DNA of 59,543 nucleotides from an uncultured Clostridia bacterium (GTDB lineage: Bacteria > Bacillota > Clostridia > Peptostreptococcales > Anaerovoracaceae): assembly GCA_934233735.1 (NCBI GenBank), contig CAKQGQ010000014.1, positions 1-59,543 of the forward strand, given 5' to 3'. Positions 1 through 8,416 of this stretch are shown here, piece after piece. The translations under genes were made by a program, and so were the position numbers. The notes beneath the pieces were generated by a model that was given only the letters and a program-made list of their open reading frames with translations, was not told the DNA's origin and searched no databases. Positions within the stretch are counted from its first letter, which is position 1; each line of letters opens with the position of its first letter.

Positions 1-38
1 GGTTTTCGGCGTTTTCCTATCCCTTAACGGGCTTCTAT

Positions 39-911
39 TCATCTTGTGCGAGAGAGAAAAATTCTACTATTTTTTATCATATACCCGGTATTGACATTTA
101 TGTCGTTTACCTCTTTGCCATAGTCAGAGCCGTTGAGAGCCGTCAGATGGTTGCTGAACGCCTGGTTCAAAACCGGCTTCTCACCGGTAAAATTCTTAAC
201 CCATTGCTCTGAAAAACTATCGGAACCTCCGCCGTTTGAGCGTATGTCAAAGATAATCATGGAAGCGTTTTGAGCCGAAGCACCGCTCTCTGTAAATTTC
301 GACAATTCCTCTTCATAATCCCAATCAAAGTTTCTTACGGATATATATGCAGCCCCGTTTTGCTCCAGATACTTAAAATCCGGTTCTCTGCAAGGAGCGG
401 TTAAACTGAATGATTTCTGTTCCTTCCAGTTTACGGGTTCTTTTTTCGTGTTCTTTCCGTTTTTCAAGGTAATTGTAGATTTCTTCACGCTGTTTGATTT
501 TTTGCAGAACAAAACCGGGCTGTACACGATTTTTCCTGAAGGAGTCAGGGTTTTCTGAAGGCTCACGGATTTCGTTGTGCAGGATTTGTAGTACCACTTT
601 TTGCCGTTTTTGACCTTGTAATAGCCCTTTGCGTCTTTGCTGAACGCGTGCGAATAATCGTAATAGTATTGGTACGCAACGCTGTCTTTGTTAGTGTTTG
701 TCATTCCTTCCACGGAAAAATGCCCGTCAATTACGAAGCGCATCGCGTTTTGAAGATATTTCGTAAGACTTGCCCTGGAAACCTTTTTCTTGCCTTCCAG
801 CTTGCCCAGCACTTCTTTCTTTGCCTTGTTGAAGCGCGTGTCCCCGCCAAAATACTCATAAGCACCGTATCCGTACTTCAATGCTTTGAAATACAAATTC
901 ACATCGGACAC
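39..911 (-). pseudogene. S41 (C-terminal processing) peptidase family fragment
   Basis: The 290-residue frame ends in a typical S41 core: a strand-turn 'IIFDIRSNGGGSDSF' like the conserved D-x-R-x-N-x-G-G segment that precedes the catalytic serine. S41 enzymes are secreted or anchored serine proteases that clip unfolded C-termini. Two things suggest a broken gene. The frame stops (TGA at 39-41) just before the expected S-x-S-G-E serine motif, while another frame past the stop reads G-E-N-A-E-like residues, so a frameshift is likely; the window edge prevents proof. At the 5' end there is no signal peptide. The called start is a GTG without a convincing Shine-Dalgarno, and the frame stays open upstream (S-L-T-Y-K-E-A looks coding) straight into short direct repeats and the inverted-repeat element at 1036-1304. 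I infer that the element replaced or displaced the original start. Confidence 0.6.
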
Positions 912-973
912 CGCTTCTTTGTAAGTCAGCGAATTTTTGCCACCTTGTGCGCTTAGATTTGTTAGAAGTTCGC

Positions 974-1031
974 GCCTTTTGGGGTGATTCCATTTATTGG
1001 TGTCTTGCCTTTCGGGGTGATTCCATTTATT
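974..1031. repeat. Two 25-bp direct repeats at the edge of the MITE-like element
   Basis: Units at 974-998 and 1007-1031 match at 24 of 25 bases (core GGGGTGATTCCATTTATT) with an 8-bp spacer, period 33. They sit between the S41 fragment and the left terminal inverted repeat at 1036. A related sequence, CTCCATTTCGTAAAA, follows inside the element, so this looks like a short tandem array of an element end. Confidence 0.8.
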
Positions 1032-1035
1032 TGTA

Positions 1036-1304
1036 AAATGTATATTTACACTCCATTTCGTAAAATTTGTCCGTTTGGCGTGTATTTTTTCACATATATT
1101 TACATTTTCGTTTTTCCCGGCTTATTCTCCTTTTTTACCAAAATTTCATCATGTCTGAAACCGTTGAAATTTCAATGCACTTGTAGCCTCTAACTTTATT
1201 CCGCGAAATGTCGAAATTTAGTCAAACACATACATTCCCATTATCTGTAATAAAATACACGCCTCTTGCCCCAAAATTGCAATTTGGAATGTAAATATAC
1301 ATTT
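1036..1304. mobile_element. MITE-like inverted-repeat element, copy A (269 bp)
   Basis: The ends are AAATGTATATTTACA (1036-1050) and its exact reverse complement TGTAAATATACATTT (1290-1304). Pairing continues imperfectly inward: GGCGTGTATTTTTTCACA near 1078-1095 faces TAATAAAATACACGCC near 1245-1262. The middle carries a GTTGAAATTTCAA palindrome. There is no coding frame. Read on the minus strand it matches copy B (56842-57114) in the same order and spacing: end repeat followed by CCAAA, GCGTGTATTTT, then CATTGAAATTTCAACG. Size, paired ends, AT-richness and absence of a gene fit a miniature inverted-repeat transposable element or a large folded intergenic repeat. I see no clear target-site duplication. 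Confidence 0.75.
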
Positions 1305-1334
1305 CGCCCCGGTGCACGGGCAGTACATTTCGCT

Positions 1335-1414
1335 CCGGCACGCGGTCGGCACATCCCACACCCGAAAGACCGACAGCACCCCAGCTGTGCCCCGGCACGC
1401 GGTCGGCACGTCCC
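1335..1414. repeat. GC-rich 23-bp direct repeats
   Basis: CCGGCACGCGGTCGGCAC followed by A/G-TCCC occurs at 1335-1357 and 1392-1414, differing at one base. They lie in a GC-rich stretch between element copy A and the recD2 stop. Copy B also has GC-rich repeats on one side, of different sequence. No gene is evident here. Confidence 0.7.
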
Positions 1415-1435
1415 GTAGCAGCCCCGACCCGTACC

Positions 1436-3571
1436 TCAGCCGATTCCCATATACATGCCGGTCAGCCTGCTCCCAAGGCCGGAGTTTCGGCTGCGGCTTC
1501 GGTTGTTGTCGACCATTGCGTTCATGTATGCAGGGTTTCCGACGATGTATACAGCTTCTTTGCCGCGGGTTACCGCCGTGTATACAAGGCTGCGTGTCGC
1601 CAGTATCGGCGGAAACCATGTCATCGGGAGGATGACAATCGGAAACTCGCTGCCCTGGCTCTTGTGCACTGTGATTGCGTATGCCGGCTCGATTTCATCA
1701 AGCTGGATGTACTGGTATTCCACCCAGCGAAAGCCGTCATAAACCACGGTGACGGTTTTCATCTCGCCGTCGATTGCTGTGACAATCCCGATTTCGCCGT
1801 TGAAAACTCCTTTGCCGTTGGGTTTTCCGTCCGGGGTTTTGTACAGTCTGCCCGCGGCTGCCGCTGTCTCGGAGAGCCGGGCAGTCTTGTTTGCGAACGC
1901 GTTGTTGTCCGCGGTTGCCGCAGCCCGCGGTGCTGCGCCCGAGGGCGCAGCCGCCGGAGCCGCCGTTCTCACAGTCGGCTGGCCGGCAGCAGTGCGAACC
2001 TTTTCGGCTGTCCGTGCGCCTGCTGCGTTGACAGTCATATTGGCGGTCGCTCGGCTTTCCACAGCATTGGCGTCGTTGCGGACGGCACTCGCAGCGCCAG
2101 CAGTGCCAGCGGCTCCGGCGGACGCCGGTCCCGCAGGGACCGGCGCGCCGCCTGTGCGGTATTCCATGCGGTAGTCGTTTTTCGTCTGCATGACGCGGTC
2201 GCCCACACGAAAAACGACCTGTCCGAATTTCAGTTCGGGCTTGTCCGGTGCGGGCGGATTAAAGGCTTCCTGCAGGCGCGCGTTCAGGTTTACGCTTCCG
2301 ACAATTCCCTTTTTCACAGGCGTCAGGACCTGAACGCGGTCAAGCGGAAATTTGCTTGCCAGTGCCACAATTTTATCTAAAATGTCCTGCTGCTTGTCCG
2401 CGCGCACGAGTTTGAAATCATCGTCAAATTCCGGATACTGCCCGCCGTTGATGCGGTGGGCGTTTAAAACGATTGTGCTTTGGGCACTTTGACGGTAGAT
2501 TTCCACAAGGCGCGCCGTGAAGAAATATTCGCCGGCAATCAGATCCGCCAGCACATTTCCCGCGCCCACAGACGGAAGCTGGTCGGCGTCGCCGACCAGC
2601 ACCAAGCGTGTGCCGGGACGCAGCGCCTCGCACAGAGCCTCTGTCAGCAGCAAATCGAGCATAGAGGCTTCGTCGATGATGATAACATCCTGCTCCAAAG
2701 GGCGCTCGTGGTTCCTGCCGAACGCCATATAGTGGCTTTCCTCATCATAAAAATACTCGAGCAGGCGGTGAACCGTGCAGGCAAAATGCTTGCTCGTTTC
2801 CATGACACGCTTTGCCGCGCGGCCCGTAGGCGCTGCGACCGCGACCTTCATGCCGCTTCCCTCGATAATCGAAATCAAAGCATTGATAATTGTCGTTTTT
2901 CCGGTTCCCGGGCCGCCCGTAATAATTGAAACTCCGCTGAGCAGAGCATTTCGCACCGCGTCCTTTTGCTGAGAAGAGAGCTCTATGCCACCGCTTGCCT
3001 CTGCTTTCGCAATTAGGGCTTCGATGTCGCCGCCAACCTGTTTGAGTCCACCCGGCGGATTTTCCATGGCAGCAAGCTTTCCCGCCACGCTGCATTCTGC
3101 CTTATAGTAACCGTAAAAATACACGACGCGGCTGCCATCCACATTCGCAAGCTGAAGCCGTCCGTCGAAAACCATATCCTCCAGCACATCCTCAATCAGC
3201 TCGCTGCTGACTTCCAGCATTTCGGAAGCCTTTAGGCACAGTTCTTTATATGGTGCGAAGGAATGTCCCTCGCCCGCATAATAGCGCATGCAGAGCCCGA
3301 CTGCCGCCTCTGCCCGATAGCGGCTGTCAGGCGCCACTCCCAGTTTTCGTGCAACCTCGTCCACTTTGGCGAAGCCCATACGCGGGAATTCTTCCAAAAG
3401 CCAGTACGGATTGTCCTCTGTTAGAGCCTGCGCCGCCTCGCCGACCAAATCAAAGATTTTGATGATATAATAGTTGGTAAAGCCTAAAGAGCGTAAAAAC
3501 AAGGTCACCTCCGGGGTGACCTGACTTATTTTTGTTATGTTTACTTCAGCCACGCTACACCTCTGCCCCAC
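1436..3571 (-). CDS. recD2: RecD2-type ATP-dependent DNA helicase with large Ala-rich insertion
   Basis: This is a superfamily 1B 5'-3' helicase. Visible motifs are Walker A GGPGTGKTT (~219-227), Walker B IIIDEASM (~297-304), motif III VGDADQLPSVGAG (~326-338), an arginine motif EIYRQ (~357), motif V AITVHKSQGSEF (~632-643) and motif VI VYTAVTRGKE (~663). The N-terminus starts directly in the helix-hairpin-helix region; the OB-like domain of ~90 residues that usually opens RecD2 is absent, and the space upstream is occupied by cca. Residues ~472-588 are an Ala/Arg/Thr/Pro-rich low-complexity insertion encoded by very GC-rich DNA, placed between the V-M-Q-T-K-N-D-Y segment and N-G-E-I-G in the 2A/2B region. 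The start is a GTG at 3571; a second GTG at 3553 is possible. It overlaps the end of cca by 31 bp and is probably translationally coupled. Its role is DNA repair; activity of this truncated form is unproven. Confidence 0.88.
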   Translation of the reverse strand: MGQRCSVAEVNITKISQVTPEVTLFLRSLGFTNYYIIKIFDLVGEAAQALTEDNPYWLLEEFPRMGFAKVDEVARKLGVAPDSRYRAEAAVGLCMRYYAGEGHSFAPYKELCLKASEMLEVSSELIEDVLEDMVFDGRLQLANVDGSRVVYFYGYYKAECSVAGKLAAMENPPGGLKQVGGDIEALIAKAEASGGIELSSQQKDAVRNALLSGVSIITGGPGTGKTTIINALISIIEGSGMKVAVAAPTGRAAKRVMETSKHFACTVHRLLEYFYDEESHYMAFGRNHERPLEQDVIIIDEASMLDLLLTEALCEALRPGTRLVLVGDADQLPSVGAGNVLADLIAGEYFFTARLVEIYRQSAQSTIVLNAHRINGGQYPEFDDDFKLVRADKQQDILDKIVALASKFPLDRVQVLTPVKKGIVGSVNLNARLQEAFNPPAPDKPELKFGQVVFRVGDRVMQTKNDYRMEYRTGGAPVPAGPASAGAAGTAGAASAVRNDANAVESRATANMTVNAAGARTAEKVRTAAGQPTVRTAAPAAAPSGAAPRAAATADNNAFANKTARLSETAAAAGRLYKTPDGKPNGKGVFNGEIGIVTAIDGEMKTVTVVYDGFRWVEYQYIQLDEIEPAYAITVHKSQGSEFPIVILPMTWFPPILATRSLVYTAVTRGKEAVYIVGNPAYMNAMVDNNRSRSRNSGLGSRLTGMYMGIG

Positions 3572-4872
3572 GCGGCGATTTTGTTTCTCTTATATTTCTT
3601 TGCGAGCTTCAGAAGTTCCTCTCGCGTATTTTGGTTCGGTCTGACATGTGTGGATTCGGTCAGCATCATCAGCATTTTATCTGCATTGTCCGGCGTGCAG
3701 ATTCCGGCCTCAATCAAGTCGTTGGCGTCTATTGCCAAATCCTCGATGAAGATAACCTCACCTTTTCGCTTAATTTCGCCGAGCATATAAATTTTACTGC
3801 GGATTTTCGTCTCGGAATCATAACCGAAAGCGATTCTCTGTGCCTTTTCAAGGTTTGCCAAATACTCGTAGCGCTCCATGCTTCTGTCATAGATAAACTT
3901 CTTCAAATCCTGCGGCTGTGCCGTGAAATACAGCTTCGCCATATCGTAAACCGCATCCACCAGATGTTGGTGGGTTTCCTCGTCAAAATTCAGCTTCTCA
4001 ATCGAAGGAAGCGCGCGTTTTTTGCCGATGGACGAATAGAAGAGCCCCAGCCTGCGCTCCGGAATCTGCTTCGTCTTTTCAATCCCCTCGCAGAGCTGAA
4101 GCAAATCGCTCTTTTCCCTGCGTGTCAGTCCCTCAAACTCCTTCTCGCCTAAAATTACGCGAAGCAGACCGGTAGCCATGAGCATGTTCAGACCTTTGCC
4201 GGCATACGGTGCCGCCATAATGTCGGTAAACTCATCGCGGATTCTCTCCGGCGTCGCCTTTTCGATCAGCTTGTAGTTCATGGAAATTGCTTCGTATACG
4301 CTCTTATGTAAGTCAAAGCCCAGCTGCGCCGCATAGCGGACTGCCTTCATCATGCGGATCGGTTCCTGACGGAAAGCTTCCTCAGCGTCTCCAATCGTGC
4401 GAACCATTTTCTTTTTGACATCCTCCCTGCCCTCATAAGGGTCAACAATCGAATTTACTGCCAGATAAGGATTCATCGCAATCGCATCAATCGTAAAGTC
4501 TCGTCTTGCCAAATCCTCTTCAATTTTGTCCGTAAACAGCGGTTTTCCGTTCTCTGCGGAAGCACCCGCATTTCTCGTTCTGTAGGTGGAAATATCGATG
4601 ATCATTCCTTCTTCGCCGATAACCTCGCCGTTTTCATCGCAGACCTCGTCAATCAATTCCTGCCGCAGAACGCTGTATTTTTCGCTAAGTACCTTTGCCT
4701 CAGGGAATAACTCAATCAATTCCTCATAGCCGGCCTTCGCTGAAACATCCCAGCTGTAGGTCTTTGCACCCATCAGGGAGTCAATTACGCATTCCCCCGT
4801 CACATAGCTCTCAAAACCTGCTTCTCCCAAAGTCTTTAATACTTTCGTGACTTCCTTCGGTACTTTAATCAT
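3541..4872 (-). CDS. cca: CCA-adding enzyme / poly(A) polymerase family protein with degenerate catalytic motif
   Basis: The length (443 aa) and overall plan match class II tRNA nucleotidyltransferases, which add CCA to tRNA 3' ends. The RRDFT-x-D-A motif (~123-130), the motif E-like 'PIRMMKAVRYAAQLGF' and a helical C-terminus are present. The catalytic head motif is altered. The family pattern is G-G-x-V-R-D-x-L-L-G followed by D-x-D, but here residues ~25-42 read T-G-E-C-V-I-D-S-L-M-G and then S-W-D, so the first glycine pair, the arginine and the first metal-binding aspartate are changed. It may be inactive, specialised, or have a different substrate; a canonical copy could exist elsewhere. 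It lies 11 bp downstream of yhaM and overlaps recD2. Family call firm, activity doubtful. Confidence 0.85.
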   Translation of the reverse strand: MIKVPKEVTKVLKTLGEAGFESYVTGECVIDSLMGAKTYSWDVSAKAGYEELIELFPEAKVLSEKYSVLRQELIDEVCDENGEVIGEEGMIIDISTYRTRNAGASAENGKPLFTDKIEEDLARRDFTIDAIAMNPYLAVNSIVDPYEGREDVKKKMVRTIGDAEEAFRQEPIRMMKAVRYAAQLGFDLHKSVYEAISMNYKLIEKATPERIRDEFTDIMAAPYAGKGLNMLMATGLLRVILGEKEFEGLTRREKSDLLQLCEGIEKTKQIPERRLGLFYSSIGKKRALPSIEKLNFDEETHQHLVDAVYDMAKLYFTAQPQDLKKFIYDRSMERYEYLANLEKAQRIAFGYDSETKIRSKIYMLGEIKRKGEVIFIEDLAIDANDLIEAGICTPDNADKMLMMLTESTHVRPNQNTREELLKLAKKYKRNKIAAWGRGVAWLK

Positions 4873-4883
4873 TTGCTTCCTCC

Positions 4884-5870
4884 TTAAATTTCTTCAGATT
4901 TATCTGCCGTCCCGTCTGTCGGCTTGTAGAGTTTTCTGTTATCCAAAGTCCAGACCTTATCGCTGAAACCGCCCGGCTCCGTCGCCTCGAGCGCTGTCTC
5001 CATATCGAACATCCTTGCGTCCAGAATATCCAGATAGTGCAAAACCTCCGCCTCCGGGAACAGCGGTCTCTTCGGGCTTCCGAACTCCGGCTCGTAATGA
5101 TGCGCCAGAATCATATGCTCCAGCATAATCGCCTTTTCCCTCGGAAAATTAAGCTCAAGCGTCATCTTGTCAATCGACTTCACGCCCTGAATGATATGTC
5201 CCAAAAGCTGTCCTTCGAAGGAATAGCCCGTCGCGATTCCGTCAGATTCCGCCACGATTTCATTCAATTTTTCCATATCGTGCAAAATCACGCCCGCCAG
5301 AACCAAATCACGGTTGAGATTCGTATAAACCTCGCAGACGCGTTCTCCCGTCATCAGCATACGCTTCGTATGGTAAAGGAGTCCGCCAAGCTCTGCATGG
5401 TGGTTTTTCTGCGCTGCCGGATAATACATCAGCTTTTCGCGGTTTTCTGTCAAAACCTTCGTGCAGATTGCCTTCAAATCCTTATCCGAAAACTGCTCTG
5501 CAGCAGCGAGAATATAATCGTACATCTTCTGTGGTTCTTCCGGAGCTGCCTTCACAAAATCCTGCATTTCGATTTCATCGCCTGCCTCTGCCAGTCGAAT
5601 CCGCATAACACGCATTTGAAGCTGGCCCGCCCATTCGGTAATCAGCGCCTTTACCTTTACAATATCTTTTTCCTTTATATTCAAAATCGACTCGATTTCA
5701 CGATCGCTGACATCCCATTTTTTCCCTGTCATTTCGCCGTATTTATCTCCGAGCATTAAATCCCAGTACTGTTTGCCGTTGGAGCCGGTCTTAATCGCAC
5801 TGGCTTTTACCATGAAGAAGTCGATGACTTCCATGTCTTTTCTTAAATCTTTCGTATATACTGTTTTCAT
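4884..5870 (-). CDS. yhaM: YhaM-type 3'-5' exoribonuclease (OB-fold plus HD domain)
   Basis: The 328-aa protein has an N-terminal OB-fold nucleic-acid binding part (~1-95: K-T-G-S-N-G-K-Q-Y-W-D-L-M-L-G-D) and an HD phosphohydrolase domain, with metal ligands visible in N-H-H-A-E-L-G-G-L-L-Y-H-T (~156-168), I-L-H-D (~195-198) and L-A-H-H-Y (~255-259). This is the YhaM/CBF1 arrangement, a cytoplasmic manganese-dependent 3'-5' exonuclease trimming RNA ends. It is placed in a run of minus-strand genes (hotdog thioesterase, yhaM, cca, recD2); the pairing with a tRNA 3'-end enzyme is suggestive of a shared RNA theme but is not proof of one. Confidence 0.9.
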   Translation of the reverse strand: MKTVYTKDLRKDMEVIDFFMVKASAIKTGSNGKQYWDLMLGDKYGEMTGKKWDVSDREIESILNIKEKDIVKVKALITEWAGQLQMRVMRIRLAEAGDEIEMQDFVKAAPEEPQKMYDYILAAAEQFSDKDLKAICTKVLTENREKLMYYPAAQKNHHAELGGLLYHTKRMLMTGERVCEVYTNLNRDLVLAGVILHDMEKLNEIVAESDGIATGYSFEGQLLGHIIQGVKSIDKMTLELNFPREKAIMLEHMILAHHYEPEFGSPKRPLFPEAEVLHYLDILDARMFDMETALEATEPGGFSDKVWTLDNRKLYKPTDGTADKSEEI

Positions 5871-6004
5871 TCGATTTTAGCTTCTTGCCTTTCCGTTATC
5901 TGAAAGCCGCCTGCAGCATACGCAGACGCCTTCTCTTTATTATATACCAAACCGCAGAGCACCGCAATCTTTTCCGCCCGCATTTGGCACTCTCATCACA
6001 ATAT

Positions 6005-6454
6005 TTAGCGGTTTATATAGGTTGCAAGCGCCGAAGCGATCTGTTTGCCCGTTGTTTTGGAAACAAGCTCCGCACGCAGGTGAATAATCCTGCTTCCGCA
6101 AAACTCAATATATGCCTTGCTGATAAGCGTGTCGCCAACTTTCGCCGAACGCAGAAAATGCACGTCCAAATCCACCGTCGGCGTCCAGCCGCCCATGAAG
6201 CAAATCGCGGTCACGCCTGCCGTATGGTCAAGCATCGTGCAGATGATGCCCCCGTGCAGAATCCCTCCGTAATTGGCTTCCCATTCTAAAACCGGGAATT
6301 CCATCGTCATGCTTCTTTCTTCTCCGCAGCAGGAAAGATACCGTCCCTCAAGCCGCGCATCCATTTCATGCGGTTTGCTCTTCACACTTTCCTCTACTTC
6401 CTTCAGTCTTTTCGCAAGCAATTCGTCATCTGTCGTAAAATCCGAAAAAGACAT
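6005..6454 (-). CDS. PaaI-like hotdog-fold thioesterase
   Basis: This 149-aa protein has the hotdog motif N-Y-G-G-I-L-H-G-G-I-I-C-T-M-L-D-H (~61-77), where H-G-G and a downstream acidic residue form the acyl-CoA thioesterase site in the PaaI/YbgC group, followed by T-V-D-L-D-V-H-F-L-R strands. The specific substrate cannot be told from sequence. The start has a good Shine-Dalgarno (GGACGGAGGG) and a sigma-A-type promoter upstream, so this gene probably heads the transcript that continues into yhaM, cca and recD2 (134-bp gap to yhaM). Confidence 0.85.
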   Translation of the reverse strand: MSFSDFTTDDELLAKRLKEVEESVKSKPHEMDARLEGRYLSCCGEERSMTMEFPVLEWEANYGGILHGGIICTMLDHTAGVTAICFMGGWTPTVDLDVHFLRSAKVGDTLISKAYIEFCGSRIIHLRAELVSKTTGKQIASALATYINR

Positions 6455-6496
6455 ATTACGCCCTCCGTCCTGTGTAAAATTTCAATGTTATTTTAC

Positions 6497-6525
6497 ATTA
6501 TATACCAAAACGGTCTTTTACGCAA
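6497..6525 (-). promoter_or_regulatory. Sigma-A-type promoter of the thioesterase-yhaM-cca-recD2 run
   Basis: On the minus strand: -35 TTGCGT (6520-6525), 17-bp spacer, -10 TATAAT (6497-6502), with a start codon about 40 nt downstream at 6454. Only sequence match supports it. Confidence 0.6.
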
Positions 6526-6581
6526 TATGTCTTTCGTTTAAATCGTTTTTAATTTACAAGCTCATCCGCAAGCTTAAAATT

Positions 6582-8396
6582 TTATTTCTTTTCGTCTGAT
6601 TCTTTGAGAAGAACCGAGGCCTTGAATAAATCTCCATCTATCGTAATATCGAATTTCCCGTCCATCAGGCGCACTAAATCTCTTGCAATCGCAAGCCCCA
6701 GTCCGCTTCCTTCGGTGTTTCTCGACGCGTCACCGCGCGTAAAGCGCTCCATCAGCTCTTCTTCGGAAATATTCAGCGCGTCTTTTGAGATATTCTTTAC
6801 TTCTAAGAGCACGCTGTCATTTTTACGGTCGATATTCACATAAACACGGCTGTTTTCAAGTGCATATTTAGAGACATTTCCAAGCAGGTTCTCAATCACC
6901 CTCCATAAAAGCTGTCCGTCCGCGATAACCTTCGGTCCGCCGCCGAGACTGCCTGCTTCTGCGTCTGCCCCGGATTTCTCCGCGTTCTTTGCTTCTGCGC
7001 AGGCATTGCTCACAATGATATCCAGCCCGCGCGCTTTGAGCCTTGCGTCCATTTCGCCGAGGCTCTGGCTTACCAGAGAGCCGAGGTCGATCGCTTCTTT
7101 ATTGACAGGAATCGCTCCGCTGGAAGCCTTCGCAGCCTCAAAGAGTTCCTCTGTCAGAACCTTCAGGCGCTCCGTCTTTTCATCGAGAATCTTCAAATAT
7201 TCCGGTGCATTCGGGCTTTCCAGACCCTCTTTTTTCAAAAGGTCAATATAGGAAACCATCGAAGTCAGCGGCGTCTTCAAATCATGCGAAACATTGGAAA
7301 TCAGTTCCGTTTTCATTCTCTGCGTTTTCAGTTCATTCTGTACAGCCGCCTCCGAAGCATCCGAAATGCAGTTGATATCCGCCGCGAGCCTATCCATCTC
7401 CGTTTCCGGCTTTCCGCTTCCGCCAGTTCCAACCGGAATCTTATAGGAAAGTTCGCCGGCTTTTACTCTGTCCACGCCGCTGCGGATTTCCTGAAACTTC
7501 TTGACCTTCTTTGGTACGAAAATGAAAATCAGCACTAAATCAAGAATTGCTCCAATCCATGTCATCGCAAGGAATACCATACCGAGCAGCAGTCCCATAT
7601 ATTTCAGCATGAAATTATCGGTTGTGCGAACCGCGCTGACAACAGCTCCCGCTCCTGCGCTGACGCCTGAACCGACCCCGTGAAAGATCTTTCCGATTAA
7701 AGATTTTTCCCAGAATTTATGTGCTTTCAGCTTCTTCACCAGCGATACGAAGCAGATTAATGCGAGTGCAATCGCCAAAACCATGCCGCCGATGCATAAA
7801 ACGAATATTGTCGTGTTATTCGGTCCGAAGCAGTAATTGTTTTCCCGTACCGGCAGATACAGACTCGGTAAAATTTTAATTCCCGGCCACATCTCTACCA
7901 TCGGATAAGCGAGCATAACCGCAGCGGCTGCCGCGCAGCAGAAAAGTGCAAGTTGAACTTCTGACCAAATACGGTCAAACCAGTTCAGATGAATTGTTCC
8001 ATCCTCCTCGCGGCTGAATCTTCCGGAAAAAACGCACAGAAGCACAGTACCCGCAAGAAACAGTATGCCAAGTCCCGTCAATACCAAAATCATGCTGCTC
8101 AGAAAATCATCCTGCGCCTTCGGCGACTGGAAATACACCGTCCATGGGCTTACCATAATCCATTCGAGTGCTTCCTTTGCTTCGGCATTCGTAATTTCCG
8201 TATCCGTTCCAATCCATTGATTATACAAAGTCGCATAATTATTCATGCTTGCAACCGATACCGCAAGGCTTCCGGCGATACCTGTCACCACGCCGACGAT
8301 TACGGTAAACACCCATAAAAAACCGTCAAACATTTTTAGCCCGTTTCTCTTTGTTTCCGGCTCAAGTCTTTCTTCGATAACCATATTTTCGTCCAT
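6582..8396 (-). CDS. Two-component sensor histidine kinase
   Basis: The protein is membrane-bound. Hydrophobic spans occur at ~26-50, ~103-125, ~150-166, ~198-221 and ~265-295. Then come a HAMP-like linker, a HisKA domain with phosphoacceptor in I-S-N-V-S-H-D-L-K-T-P (His ~371), and a HATPase_c domain (N-box N-L-L-G-N-V-S-K-Y-A, G-box G-S-G-L-G-L-A-I-A-R-D). A short Ala/Gly-rich stretch (~478-492) interrupts the ATPase domain. ATG at 8396 is chosen over the TTG one codon upstream because of the AGGAGG-like site in front. It is 20 bp downstream of the response regulator, so the two form a pair. The large multi-span sensor resembles VanS/envelope-stress kinases of Clostridia; the stimulus is unknown. 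Confidence 0.92.
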   Translation of the reverse strand: MDENMVIEERLEPETKRNGLKMFDGFLWVFTVIVGVVTGIAGSLAVSVASMNNYATLYNQWIGTDTEITNAEAKEALEWIMVSPWTVYFQSPKAQDDFLSSMILVLTGLGILFLAGTVLLCVFSGRFSREEDGTIHLNWFDRIWSEVQLALFCCAAAAAVMLAYPMVEMWPGIKILPSLYLPVRENNYCFGPNNTTIFVLCIGGMVLAIALALICFVSLVKKLKAHKFWEKSLIGKIFHGVGSGVSAGAGAVVSAVRTTDNFMLKYMGLLLGMVFLAMTWIGAILDLVLIFIFVPKKVKKFQEIRSGVDRVKAGELSYKIPVGTGGSGKPETEMDRLAADINCISDASEAAVQNELKTQRMKTELISNVSHDLKTPLTSMVSYIDLLKKEGLESPNAPEYLKILDEKTERLKVLTEELFEAAKASSGAIPVNKEAIDLGSLVSQSLGEMDARLKARGLDIIVSNACAEAKNAEKSGADAEAGSLGGGPKVIADGQLLWRVIENLLGNVSKYALENSRVYVNIDRKNDSVLLEVKNISKDALNISEEELMERFTRGDASRNTEGSGLGLAIARDLVRLMDGKFDITIDGDLFKASVLLKESDEKK

Positions 8397-8416
8397 CAAA
8401 ACCCCTCCTACTGATT

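Noticed and set aside
1664..2380. 238-codon plus-strand frame across the RecD2 insertion
   Set aside because: The Ala-rich insertion on the minus strand is in frame with helicase motifs on both sides; the plus-strand frame is Arg/Cys-rich with no start signal.
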